Shown here piece after piece: positions 23,852 through 31,862 of a DNA stretch of 64,000 nucleotides. The notes under the pieces were generated by a model. It was not told the DNA's origin, made no database searches, and saw only the letters and a program-made list of their open reading frames with translations. Within the stretch, counting starts at the first letter, position 1. Each line of letters opens with the position of its first letter. A program made the position numbers and the translations under genes. Source of the stretch: a virus; IMG/VR virus record IMGVR_UViG_3300032157_000004, positions 25,079 to 89,078 of that record; one strand, given 5' to 3'.

Positions 23852-25342
23852 TTAGCTGACAGGCTGTAGCTTGTAGACCACAGGCTTGCCACCTTGAGGC
23901 TCACCGACTGCGTAGACCAGGCGAAGTCCACAGGCAATCAGCGAGTTGATACCGGAATTGACAGGAGTCTCAATAACCTCCCAGTTGTAGCCGCCAGTGC
24001 GTGTGGTGAGGATAGTGGATTTACCGCCACTCGCGCGCACACTCATGTAGCCGACCATGTTGTTGACGAACTTCATGTCATCAACCACACCGCCCGCTTG
24101 ACCCGAACCATTCCAACCTGCACGCTGCGTCCAGGTTACACCACCATCAGTGGTGAAGAAAGTTTCGGAATCGTCAGTGCCGACCCAGGCGTTGTTGGTA
24201 TCGATCACAGAACCGGAACTGATGTCGCCACCCTGCCCAGTGCTGTTGACTTGGTTCCAAACCTGCCCGCCGTCATTGGTAGAGGCGATCACATCGGCTG
24301 CGCCACCTGCCCAGCCGTTGCGGTCGTCAATCATCTGAACCCAGTTCCAGGCAGCGGCATGGATACCCTGATCCTCCTGAACCTGCCAGGACGAACCACC
24401 ATCAGACGAGAAATAGATTCTGCCCGAATCAGTGCCGACCCAGATGTTGTTCTGGTTGATCGAGTGGACAGCTTGAGGAGAAGTTACGAACTCGCCGTTG
24501 TCTGTGCCGATGTTGACGCGTGTCCAGGTTGCACCGCCGTCGTCCGAATAGGCAGCTTCGGCTGGATTGGCAACATCGGTCGTGCCTCTGAAAACGAGAA
24601 TACGTGTGGTCAAACGGTCGATAGCGAAACAAGTTCCGGCTGTGATTGCATCACCTGTGTCGAACGGATCGGCGTCGGCTGGTGTCCAGGTATCATTTTG
24701 CATGATCCAAACAGTCGCCTTGTTAGTTGCCGAACCGACCACCGCATCGGAAACTGCATAGAGGGTGTCACAAGCTTCGTTGGCTGCACCGCAAGGGCCA
24801 GCACAAATATCAGTGTCGCAAGCGAACACATGATTCAAAGCCTGGGTTTCGAGAATACTGGAGTCTCTGGAAATACGGAGCGGAGCGATACGAATCATAT
24901 CGTCAGCTTCCATGTCGAAGGTCATCATAACCGGATTTTCGTCGTCACCACCGGAGAGGAGGTTAGACAAGCCTTCTTGAACGTTGTCGGCATTGATGAA
25001 GATGAAAGCTCTACGCCAGTTCCAGAACTCATTCTTAGGCGCGCAATCTACCGCCTGAGCAATGATCGGAACCGGACAGTTGAGATTTTCAAAATAATCA
25101 AAGAGGCCGTACATCTTGGTTTCGATGGTGAAGGTCACAAGACCAGGAGCCGCCTTAGTTTTGGTCGCTACACGATAGCGACCAGGTTGCACCGGATCTG
25201 GACAGTGGATGAGGGTATTGTTGCCTTTGGGCTTGGTCACAGAGCTAATCGTATGACAACCTGCAAAACGTGGCTGGGAGTTTGGCCCCCCAGGTAGCAC
25301 CCACAGCGAAACGCCTAGTGATTTGATTGGTTCGTCTGCCAT
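23852..25342 (-). CDS. Major tail (tube) protein with C-terminal BNR/Ycf48-like beta-propeller, 496 aa
   Basis: Gene order (connectors, this gene, terminator, chaperone, tape measure) is the canonical place of the tail tube protein. Residues 1 to about 190 fit a tube domain ('VKPKGNNTLIHCPDPVQPGRYRV' style strands). From about 200 to the end the protein becomes a Ycf48/BNR propeller with repeated Asp-boxes: 'SDDGGATW', 'SSDGGSSW', 'STNDGGQVW', 'TTDGGVTW' and 'TRTGGYNW'. A segment 'CDTDICAGPCGAANEAC' with four cysteines links the two. If right, each tube subunit displays a propeller on the tail surface, an unusual decoration. A separate fibre role cannot be excluded. Confidence 0.7.
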   Translation of the reverse strand: MADEPIKSLGVSLWVLPGGPNSQPRFAGCHTISSVTKPKGNNTLIHCPDPVQPGRYRVATKTKAAPGLVTFTIETKMYGLFDYFENLNCPVPIIAQAVDCAPKNEFWNWRRAFIFINADNVQEGLSNLLSGGDDENPVMMTFDMEADDMIRIAPLRISRDSSILETQALNHVFACDTDICAGPCGAANEACDTLYAVSDAVVGSATNKATVWIMQNDTWTPADADPFDTGDAITAGTCFAIDRLTTRILVFRGTTDVANPAEAAYSDDGGATWTRVNIGTDNGEFVTSPQAVHSINQNNIWVGTDSGRIYFSSDGGSSWQVQEDQGIHAAAWNWVQMIDDRNGWAGGAADVIASTNDGGQVWNQVNSTGQGGDISSGSVIDTNNAWVGTDDSETFFTTDGGVTWTQRAGWNGSGQAGGVVDDMKFVNNMVGYMSVRASGGKSTILTTRTGGYNWEVIETPVNSGINSLIACGLRLVYAVGEPQGGKPVVYKLQPVS

Positions 25343-25716
25343 TAGTCGCTCTCTCCCTTATGATCTCGGAAATTGATAACCGCTTCCTTAAAATGTTGGA
25401 GATTCGCAGAACAGGCTTCATTAAAGGCAGCGGTTACACCCCTAGTCCTGAGTGCGTAATCTTCCAGTGTCCAAATGCCGTTCTTGCGTAAAAGCTCCGC
25501 AATCTTTGTCGGGCCGAACTGGGTATGCATAAGAGTTTCCCATGCCACCCCGTAAGGCTGTCCTTCTTCAATATCCTCAACGGTCAGATCGCCGTTCGCC
25601 TCTTTTACGATGATGTCAGACGGAACAGTCACCCGTCTCAGAACTCCTTTGTCATCTGCCCACTCGACTACGCTAGATGATCCTTTATGGAATACTTCGC
25701 GGACAACTGTTTTCAT
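25342..25716 (-). CDS. Head-tail connector or tail terminator candidate, 124 aa
   Basis: Not recognised by motif. Its stop overlaps the tail tube start by one base (TAATG). It sits between a HK97 gp10-like gene and the tail tube gene, where tail terminator proteins are usually encoded. The C-terminal half is helical ('GPTKIAELLRKNGIWTLEDYALR'), the N-terminal half beta-rich ('SSSVVEWADDKGVLRRVTVP'). Assignment rests on gene order only. Confidence 0.5.
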   Translation of the reverse strand: MKTVVREVFHKGSSSVVEWADDKGVLRRVTVPSDIIVKEANGDLTVEDIEEGQPYGVAWETLMHTQFGPTKIAELLRKNGIWTLEDYALRTRGVTAAFNEACSANLQHFKEAVINFRDHKGESD

Positions 25717-25729
25717 CCTGTTTCCTCTC

Positions 25730-26245
25730 TCAAGGATAGGCGTGACCGCTTGCCTTACGAGCGATCTTCATGCCGTTCTGTAGAAGTGCCTGAAAATTTT
25801 TTTCCTGTTTATTTTTTATTTCTTCATCAAATTTTCTGGCTTCGATACCTGGATGAGCGACCCAAGCTCTAAACTGGTCTGTGGGGCCGGACATTCCTGC
25901 GCCGGAATTGATGATGCCAGGAAAAGTTTTTGGAATAAATTGCCCAGGAAACGCAAGTCGCTTGGCAGTTTTAGGAAAGATAGCGTGGGAACGCGTGCCT
26001 TTGCTCACATAGGCATATATTCGATCCTCAGTCGTTGATTCGACCGTAATTTCATCCATGCCCACTTTAGGAATTACAACGGCAGGATCGAACGGAACAG
26101 CATGATCCCAGGTGCGTGTAGTGTCCTCAAAATTTTCTCGGATACTCTCACCAATATCCCTCATTGCATCGATCAGTGCGTGATTGATGCCCGCCCTGTT
26201 CAGTGGTCTAGGGATAATTGGCGTCAGTCTTAGCATCTTAGACAA
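25730..26245 (-). CDS. HK97 gp10-like tail completion/connector protein, 171 aa
   Basis: The combination of an N-terminal helical region with 'IDAMRDIGESIRENFEDTT', a central 'VPKVGMDEITVES', 'YAYVSKGTRSHAIFPKTAKRLAF' strand region and 'AWVAHPGIEARKF' near residue 130 fits the HK97 gp10-like family, where the 'HPG-x-x-A-R/K-x-F' phrase is characteristic. These proteins complete the head-tail joint in siphoviruses. It is followed after 13 bases by the 124-aa connector candidate. Confidence 0.75.
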   Translation of the reverse strand: MSKMLRLTPIIPRPLNRAGINHALIDAMRDIGESIRENFEDTTRTWDHAVPFDPAVVIPKVGMDEITVESTTEDRIYAYVSKGTRSHAIFPKTAKRLAFPGQFIPKTFPGIINSGAGMSGPTDQFRAWVAHPGIEARKFDEEIKNKQEKNFQALLQNGMKIARKASGHAYP

Positions 26246-26365
26246 TAGGCTAATACAGAATCAGTAAAAATGCAATACCTAAGAAAATTTTAATATTTTT
26301 TCAAAAAATACTGGCACGTTGCGCTGCAAAGCCTTTGGCCCGTTTGTAGGTATAAATAGTCTAAA

Positions 26366-26394
26366 TTGACAATTAAATCTTTCTAATGCACAAT
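26366..26394 (+). promoter_or_regulatory. Promoter of the HNH gene
   Basis: A perfect TTGACA at 26366-26371 is followed after 17 bp by CACAAT at 26389-26394. It reads rightward against the surrounding late operon, toward the HNH start at 26415, so the HNH gene has its own expression signal. Confidence 0.6.
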
Positions 26395-26414
26395 TATTCT
26401 TAAAGGAGAACTCT

Positions 26415-26981
26415 ATGCTAATTACCCTTCGCTGTAGTGGCTGCGGTACTGAAATTCAAAAACAACACTGGACTGTCAATCAGACTAGAAATTTTTGTTC
26501 TCTTGAGTGTAAGTGGAACTCTGAAAGAACAGCGATTGTCTGTCAAAACTGTAAAATTTCTTTTACCAAAAAGTCTAAGATCAACAACTCCGCAAGAAAA
26601 TTTTGTTCTCGAAAATGCTATCTGGAATGGAAGGCTATAGTTGGAAGGGTTAAGCTGGTCTGCCAACAATGTGGGAAGAATTTTACTCGTCAAAAATGGG
26701 TTCCTTCTAAGTCTTATATCTGCTGCTCTCGTAAATGCCACACAGAGTTTCAAAGAAAAGATCGAGTAATAAATGGAAATGGTTATGTAGCCATCTGGGT
26801 TGATGACCAGAAAGTTTTAGAGCATCGCTTTGTAATGGAGCAGTATCTAGGACGTTCCCTTCTCGAGAACGAAATAGTTCATCACATCAACAATAATCGA
26901 ACAGACAATCGAGTTGAAAATCTTCAAGTGATGACTCAAGGACAGCATGTAGGGCTTCACAATAAGAATAGGCAGCTATAG
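26415..26981 (+). CDS. HNH homing endonuclease with three N-terminal zinc fingers, 188 aa
   Basis: Three tandem C-x2-C...C-x3-C treble-clef motifs (about residues 7-30, 45-70 and 83-108) are followed by an HNH_3-type domain. In it 'LEHRFVMEQYLGR', 'EIVHHINNNRTDNRVENLQVM' and 'HVGLH' show the His-His and Asn residues of the active site. A strong AAAGGAG ribosome site precedes the ATG. It lies on the opposite strand between two connector genes and overlaps the next one by 6 bases. This pattern is typical of free-standing mobile HNH genes. Confidence 0.9.
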   Translation: MLITLRCSGCGTEIQKQHWTVNQTRNFCSLECKWNSERTAIVCQNCKISFTKKSKINNSARKFCSRKCYLEWKAIVGRVKLVCQQCGKNFTRQKWVPSKSYICCSRKCHTEFQRKDRVINGNGYVAIWVDDQKVLEHRFVMEQYLGRSLLENEIVHHINNNRTDNRVENLQVMTQGQHVGLHNKNRQL

Positions 26982-28121
26982 TATGCTCGATCTTTGAGCA
27001 GCAAAATTCTTAGCCCATTTCCAGGCTTGCCACGCGCCGTTTGAAAGTCCAAAACCGCAGTTGACACGTTCTCTGGTTATAGCCCCCGTCACGTCGTAGT
27101 CTTTCTGCCAGATCTGTCCAGTCTTGTCGCACTGGCAAGGTGGGCGACCTAGCTTGGAATGGGCCAGCCGGATAATCGCCATCTCTGCTTGTAGATCTAG
27201 CTCACGTACCCCCGCCAAATAGTTTAGACGCACGTTACGATAGCCGTGACCGCAGATAACTTTGCTGTTCCACTCATCTGCATCTTCGTTCCACACAGCG
27301 GCGCTGACACGTACAATGCCCAGATAGGGATCTTCCAGATACATACAGGCTGTGTGCGTACATTCTGTGCAACCGTTGGCGCAACTATTGTTGCGACAGT
27401 TTGGTCGTACCAAAATAGCTTGTCGGGAAGGATCAGTATAAGTGCGTCTAACATCTACAGTCGTTAAGAAGAAAGCCAGATTTTCATGGTCAGGCACACC
27501 TTCAATCACATTCAAGAATTCCTGCTTAACCATACGGTAGCGGGGAATCTCAATTGTGACATTACCGGAAGCCAGCGTAATTTTGCTCGGCGTAATCTGA
27601 CGATTAGAACCTGGATAAAAAATTTTTATTTCATCCACCGATGCCGCTGATGTCGAGATAGGCCCGACTACGCCTACACCGTTTGGGTTCTCATAGTCGA
27701 TAGGGGAATCTGCTTCCAGCACTTCTATCACCGGAGAGCCAGCGGCTAAGATACGCGGATAACGGGTTACGATCTTGCATTTAATTTTTTGCTGATCGAC
27801 CCACCTGGGATTGTCGTTGTACTCACCTTGTATATAGGTTGGACAAAGTGGGTAGCCGCATACCTGCTCAATTTCTTGTTGAGCTTCTGCCAAAGCATTC
27901 GCAATCGTCATACGTTGATATTCTGTCCAGTAGGGATCGCAGCCTTTGAGATATTGATTCTCATAGTTAACGCCCCAAAAGGCAGCTTCTTCGTAGCCGA
28001 TGATCTTGGCGTATCTTGCCAGAGACACCGCACAATTAGGCGTAGTCTCCAGTTCCTCCATCTGGTCATAGACAGTCTCTAAGACCAGCGGTGTACCTTG
28101 TCCCGATCCTGATGTTGCCAT
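26976..28121 (-). CDS. Head-tail adaptor/connector protein, cysteine-rich, 381 aa
   Basis: The N-terminal third is helical ('YQRMTIANALAEAQQEIEQVCGYPL'), like head-tail connectors of the gp6/gp15 type. The middle is beta-rich, and the region near residues 250-275 has an unusual cysteine cluster ('CRNNSCANGCTECTHTACM') plus further Cys near residue 340 ('CQCDKTGQ'), which could bind metal or form crosslinks. Gene order (after minor head proteins, before gp10-like) supports a connector. Length is longer than most connectors, so extra domains are likely. Confidence 0.6.
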   Translation of the reverse strand: MATSGSGQGTPLVLETVYDQMEELETTPNCAVSLARYAKIIGYEEAAFWGVNYENQYLKGCDPYWTEYQRMTIANALAEAQQEIEQVCGYPLCPTYIQGEYNDNPRWVDQQKIKCKIVTRYPRILAAGSPVIEVLEADSPIDYENPNGVGVVGPISTSAASVDEIKIFYPGSNRQITPSKITLASGNVTIEIPRYRMVKQEFLNVIEGVPDHENLAFFLTTVDVRRTYTDPSRQAILVRPNCRNNSCANGCTECTHTACMYLEDPYLGIVRVSAAVWNEDADEWNSKVICGHGYRNVRLNYLAGVRELDLQAEMAIIRLAHSKLGRPPCQCDKTGQIWQKDYDVTGAITRERVNCGFGLSNGAWQAWKWAKNFAAQRSSIL

Positions 28122-28657
28122 TAGCTTACGACCTCCGTATCGACAGGGAAGGAGTAGCCGACTTTATAGGAGAACACGGTGTATGTGCCTGGAGCAAGTC
28201 GTGGAAGATTGTCATAAGCATCTCTAGCGACACCAAAGCTATCTGTCACACCCCGCCATACTGTTGTAGCAACATTGTTGCTGGTAGCAAAGCTGACTTC
28301 GACTCCTTGAATTGGCGCACTGTTGTCGCTGCGTGTGATTGTGTAGGTAAACTCAACAGCCGACGTTACTCGATCATCGACCACATACTCTAAGTTCTGT
28401 TGGGAGATACTTTCGTGGCTGATTGCAATAGCTACAGGGCCAGGAGTATCTGCTTCTCCCGCCGTTGTCACATATTTGTACCAGCCCAGTCCAGCTTCAC
28501 TTTTTGTTCCGGCGCTGGCTGCGAAGGCAGCGCCTCCTTTAGAAATTTGCAGGTCAAATGTGCTGCCTAAGCCTAAAACTTCGTTGTTGGTCACATCGAC
28601 CAGGACAAACAAAATTGTATTAGGCTGGTTTCGCACCCAACCTCCAGCATTCTGCAT
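28121..28657 (-). CDS. Virion protein with Ig-like / carboxypeptidase-regulatory-like domain, 178 aa
   Basis: The second half shows the pattern of a CarboxypepD_reg/Big-like fold: 'APIQGVEVSFAT', 'VWRGVTDSFGVARD', 'LAPGTYTVFSYKVGYSF'. The N-terminal half contains another beta-domain ('ILFVLVDVTNNEVLG', 'GLGWYKYVTTAGE') like those in baseplate upper proteins. It is a likely decoration or minor virion protein. Its stop overlaps the connector start by one base. Confidence 0.6.
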   Translation of the reverse strand: MQNAGGWVRNQPNTILFVLVDVTNNEVLGLGSTFDLQISKGGAAFAASAGTKSEAGLGWYKYVTTAGEADTPGPVAIAISHESISQQNLEYVVDDRVTSAVEFTYTITRSDNSAPIQGVEVSFATSNNVATTVWRGVTDSFGVARDAYDNLPRLAPGTYTVFSYKVGYSFPVDTEVVS

Positions 28658-28690
28658 CGCTGCCTCCTTTCCAAAAAATTAAAAAATTTT

Positions 28691-29122
28691 TTAATCTTCT
28701 GTGATGTTGAGTTCGCCCGCAGCAATCTGGGGTTCGATGCCTGTCGAGACAGACAAAGAAGCGGTGAGTGCGCCAGAGTAAATCAAATATCCTGAGCCAG
28801 AAGGCGCGACACCCACACCGGCATGCGTAAGTGTGTTAGAGCCGCTGGTACACTCTGGAAAAACAATGTCCGCTACGTTGCTCACAGCCCCACCAGAAAC
28901 AGCCCAGCCACCCGATGTTCTAGCGACGGCGACTCTAGCGTAAGCGCCGTAGTTTGCTTCGTTAGTTGACTGGTTGCCCGCTTCACCAGGATCGGCGGTG
29001 TGGAAAGAGACATAGAGGTTTGTTGCCGGAGAACTGGCATCGTTTTGTGCCAGATCGTCCAATGTTGTGCCGTTGAAAATAAGCTCTAAGATATCTGTCT
29101 CAAAAGCATTCGACTTGCCCAT
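28691..29122 (-). CDS. Gp80-like minor virion protein, 143 aa
   Basis: The start at ATG 29120-29122 ('MGKSNAFET') follows AAGGAGAAG; a longer in-frame start exists but is not needed. 'LYVSFHTADPGEAGNQSTNEANYGAYARVAV' features (a T-x-D-P-x-x-A-G box followed by 'YGAYAR') are typical of a widespread small phage structural family. A second, more distant member lies at 30372. The precise role in the virion is unknown. Confidence 0.65.
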   Translation of the reverse strand: MGKSNAFETDILELIFNGTTLDDLAQNDASSPATNLYVSFHTADPGEAGNQSTNEANYGAYARVAVARTSGGWAVSGGAVSNVADIVFPECTSGSNTLTHAGVGVAPSGSGYLIYSGALTASLSVSTGIEPQIAAGELNITED

Positions 29123-29148
29123 GATTTCTTCTCCTTTTAGAAAATTTT

Positions 29149-30369
29149 CTAAGCCATTGCTTTCGACATGCCGCGCCACATGCCCTTAGCCATTGCATTG
29201 CCGACTGCAAGCTCCGGCCCTGCTCGTAAAGTTGACGTGCCAAAGATGTTGGCGGACACACGTCCAATTGCGATTATAGCACCGATTACAACAGATGTGT
29301 TAGCAATTTCTGCTCTGGCCCTGCCGATCAATACGGCTGACACATCAAACGTAGAAGTTCCTTCGATTAAAGCAGCCGTCTCACCTGGGGCCAGTGTGTT
29401 TGCAATAACATCAGACAGACCTTCAATCAGAGCATTTCCGTAAATTTTTCCATGTATCTCTGATGAAAGTGCAGAGCTTCCCGTTATGGATGCACTAGCA
29501 AAAATTTTTCCTGTAGCGCCGACCGTAACGGTAGCTCCACCCGTTATTTGGCTGGAAAGCTGAACTGGAGCAATGGGATCAGCGGAAACAGTAGACGTTC
29601 CGTTTATTTGCGCTTGGCCGTAAAGTCTTTCTGGCCCCCAGTCGGTTCCACCCGTTGCTTCTGCTGGCTCGTAAGCCATGTCCTCTAAGGTAAGCCCAGC
29701 ACCGCCGTTCCATAGGTCATCAACATCACCATCGGTAAAGACATACCCTCTCCACAACCCGACAGGGCCAATCAGACCGTCTGTAGAGTTTGCTGCCCCG
29801 CCTGTGTCGTTACCGCCGATGCGGAAGGCGTTTGTGCTGTCTCTAAGTCCGCCTGATAAAGCGCCTGTCGCAAACGAGTCTCCGTCGATAGAGATACCGA
29901 CAAGATTGCTGACAGGATCGTGGATAAGGGCAACCATATGCCAAGAATTTGCTGTGATCGTTACGGTTGCTGATGCAAAGGCTGTATTGCCCGCATTACG
30001 AACAAGAAAACGTAGCTGCCCGCTGACAGCAATATCTAGCTCATACTCTGTCGATCCTGAACTCCACTTTGCCACAATCGGTTTGGTGTTGCCACCGGAG
30101 TTTGGATCGACATCAGGTAGGTTGAGCCAGATCATCCATGAAAAGCCAACATCACCACCTAAACTTAGCGTAGTGTTATCAGCACGGCTTAGAGATTCTG
30201 CACTGGCTTTAACAAAACTGGCGGCAAGAGGATAGACATGCCCAGTGTTACTGCCAACCGTATTGTTATCGGTCAGCGTCTCATTCGCCATCGCCTCTGC
30301 CCGACTGCCGCTGGCTTCGTTTAATTTATAGTAGCGAGTCAGGTTGCGATAGAGTTGAGGGTAGGCCAT
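29149..30369 (-). CDS. LamG-like virion protein with GTST repeats, 406 aa
   Basis: Residues about 1-235 form a LamG/concanavalin-A-like jelly roll ('YYKLNEASGSRAEA', 'SWHMVALIHDPVSNLVGISI', 'DGLIGPVGLWRGYVFTDGDV'). The rest consists of about six repeats of 20-25 residues built on 'A-x-I-x-G-T-S-T' ('AQINGTSTVSAD', 'ASITGSSALSSE', 'ALIEGTSTFDVS'), the same repeat as in the protein at 14491. A paralogous LamG domain is at 36113. The fold suggests carbohydrate binding on the virion surface. Confidence 0.75.
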   Translation of the reverse strand: MAYPQLYRNLTRYYKLNEASGSRAEAMANETLTDNNTVGSNTGHVYPLAASFVKASAESLSRADNTTLSLGGDVGFSWMIWLNLPDVDPNSGGNTKPIVAKWSSGSTEYELDIAVSGQLRFLVRNAGNTAFASATVTITANSWHMVALIHDPVSNLVGISIDGDSFATGALSGGLRDSTNAFRIGGNDTGGAANSTDGLIGPVGLWRGYVFTDGDVDDLWNGGAGLTLEDMAYEPAEATGGTDWGPERLYGQAQINGTSTVSADPIAPVQLSSQITGGATVTVGATGKIFASASITGSSALSSEIHGKIYGNALIEGLSDVIANTLAPGETAALIEGTSTFDVSAVLIGRARAEIANTSVVIGAIIAIGRVSANIFGTSTLRAGPELAVGNAMAKGMWRGMSKAMA

Positions 30370-30371
30370 CT

Positions 30372-30821
30372 TTAGTTGATAGAGATTTCCAGATTAGGAA
30401 GCCGGATAGTGTTGCCTACTGTGGCGCTGTAGCTTGTTTCTAAGTCCCACCAGATTAGAATTTCACGGTTGCCCTGTGTAGCATTGTCATCCGTCAAACA
30501 CGCATACAGAGCCGGATTCCCAGAAGCCGGAATAGATCCGCCTGATGCTGTCCAGATTAGATCTTTAATCTGGACAAAGGCTTTGTTTAGAGTGTCGTCC
30601 TCTGTGAGCGTGTCAAAGTCCGTACTGTCGTTATTAACTGCGATACCTCCGGTAGTGTAGCCATTACCGGAGGCTATCTCAGTCAACTCACTCTTAGTGT
30701 TGGTATCGACAGTGGGAGCGACGGCACTGGTAAACAGGGCAACATAGAAACTAGTCGGGATTGTCCCGCCTCTAAACGCCCACTCTAAGGCACGACGTTT
30801 GCCCTTGTTTGTCCAGCCCAT
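30372..30821 (-). CDS. Gp80-like minor virion protein, 149 aa
   Basis: The start 'MGWTNKGKRRALEWAFRGGT' and 'FYVALFTSAVAPTVDTNTKSEL', followed by 'GNGYTTGGIAVNNDSTDF', match the same small phage structural family as the protein at 28691, where 'YVALFT' precedes an 'E-I-x-x-G-x-G-Y' box. Both copies flank the LamG protein gene, suggesting a duplicated module. Confidence 0.65.
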   Translation of the reverse strand: MGWTNKGKRRALEWAFRGGTIPTSFYVALFTSAVAPTVDTNTKSELTEIASGNGYTTGGIAVNNDSTDFDTLTEDDTLNKAFVQIKDLIWTASGGSIPASGNPALYACLTDDNATQGNREILIWWDLETSYSATVGNTIRLPNLEISIN

Positions 30822-30833
30822 TGCTCAACTCTC

Positions 30834-31211
30834 CTATCGAGTGGACTTGCGCCAACCAGCGGCGATAGCTTCTTCCTCAGTGCAGAAAAATTTTTCTCCT
30901 GCACCTTCGTCTATCTTCACTCTATCATAATATTGTCCGTCCGGCACATGGAAAATTTTATCTCCCGAAGAAGAAATATTTCCCTTGATATCCAGACAGG
31001 GAGGTTGAGAGGGCGGTTCGGGTTCTGTTACCCCTTCTTCTTCCTCCGGCACAACCTGTGGCTCCATTGTCACAGTCGGCACAAGATTGGCCTTTGCCTC
31101 ATTGGTCGCTGTTGCCACCGCTGGCGGGCGGGGATCTTTGATTACAAAGCTACAATTCGTCACCGAGAACAGCGCCAGCACAAACAGAGAAAATTTTAAA
31201 AAATTTATCAT
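30834..31211 (-). CDS. Lipoprotein with C-terminal 'sunset'-like domain, 125 aa
   Basis: The N-terminus 'MINFLKFSLFVLALFSVTNC' is a type II signal peptide with the lipobox ending at Cys20. A Pro/Glu-rich linker follows. The last 50 residues ('CLDIKGNISSSGDKIFHVP', 'YYDRVKID', 'GEKFFCTEEEAIAAGWRKS') match a small domain found at the ends of secreted nucleases and lipoproteins. It should be anchored outside the host membrane during infection, for example in superinfection exclusion; that role is inference. It overlaps the next gene by 4 bases. Confidence 0.7.
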   Translation of the reverse strand: MINFLKFSLFVLALFSVTNCSFVIKDPRPPAVATATNEAKANLVPTVTMEPQVVPEEEEGVTEPEPPSQPPCLDIKGNISSSGDKIFHVPDGQYYDRVKIDEGAGEKFFCTEEEAIAAGWRKSTR

Positions 31212-31468
31212 GCGCTATCTTCCTCCAGCAACCCCTCCAAGTAGGTCAGGAGGGAGCTTCGGGGGTTGACAGAAGCCTTCTCCTCATCATAGAACCTTTG
31301 TGCTTGTTCTTGGCTCAGATTCATCTGTTCGATTTGTGTGACGGTGTACTCTTTGACACCCTCATAGACACGACCAGTCTCGCTGTCCACATGGCGTCCA
31401 GCCGCCACGTCACCCTCTTGACGCTTTTGTGCGTCGTCGCGTTCGTCATCAGTTCTCAAAACGTCCAT
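31208..31468 (-). CDS. Hypothetical protein, 86 aa, charged helical
   Basis: Not recognised. I start it at ATG 31466-31468 ('MDVLRTDDE') because GGAAG lies 8 bases upstream; a GTG 39 bases earlier lacks a ribosome site. Strongly charged and helical ('DERDDAQKRQEG', 'SQEQAQRFYDEEKASV'). It overlaps both the DUF1360 gene before it and the lipoprotein gene after it by a few bases. Confidence 0.55.
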   Translation of the reverse strand: MDVLRTDDERDDAQKRQEGDVAAGRHVDSETGRVYEGVKEYTVTQIEQMNLSQEQAQRFYDEEKASVNPRSSLLTYLEGLLEEDSA

Positions 31469-31862
31469 CACTGTCTTCCAAACTTTCTGCCACTTCTTCA
31501 ATGGCACTCTGTACTGCGTCGTCCGATGTAAGGTTCTCTAGGAACATGGAAATTCCCCATATTCCTGTCCAAGCTAAAAACAAATTACTAGGTACGGTCG
31601 GATATTGAAACAATAGGATGACAAAAATAGAAATGTAGGCGGCTACACACAATGGACAAGAGATGCCGCGTCCTAAATTAGATTCAGGTTTTCCATCCAC
31701 TCCATAGCTATACGCGCCCAGTTTTATTCTAACTGCTTTGAAGATTCCAATTTGCTGCTCTGATTTAGGCCACCCAATATACGGCCCCTCCAAAGAGCTT
31801 ATCAAACTGCTTAAACAGTAGACAGAAAAAACAGCAAACAAAAGCCTAATTATATCACCCAA
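31449..31862 (-). CDS. DUF1360 family membrane protein, 137 aa
   Basis: Three hydrophobic segments (about residues 5-25, 70-90, 93-110) and the phrase 'GRGISCPLCVAAYISIFVILL' match DUF1360, a family of small phage and spore-coat-associated membrane proteins with a C-P-x-C signature. The function is unknown. It overlaps the glycosyltransferase gene end, so the two are likely co-translated. Confidence 0.7.
   Translation of the reverse strand: MGDIIRLLFAVFSVYCLSSLISSLEGPYIGWPKSEQQIGIFKAVRIKLGAYSYGVDGKPESNLGRGISCPLCVAAYISIFVILLFQYPTVPSNLFLAWTGIWGISMFLENLTSDDAVQSAIEEVAESLEDSDGRFEN

Noticed and set aside
23894-25297. 467-codon plus-strand frame opposite the tail tube gene
   Set aside because: Antisense to a well-supported gene with clear Asp-box repeats; its composition mirrors the repeats and it has no start signals.
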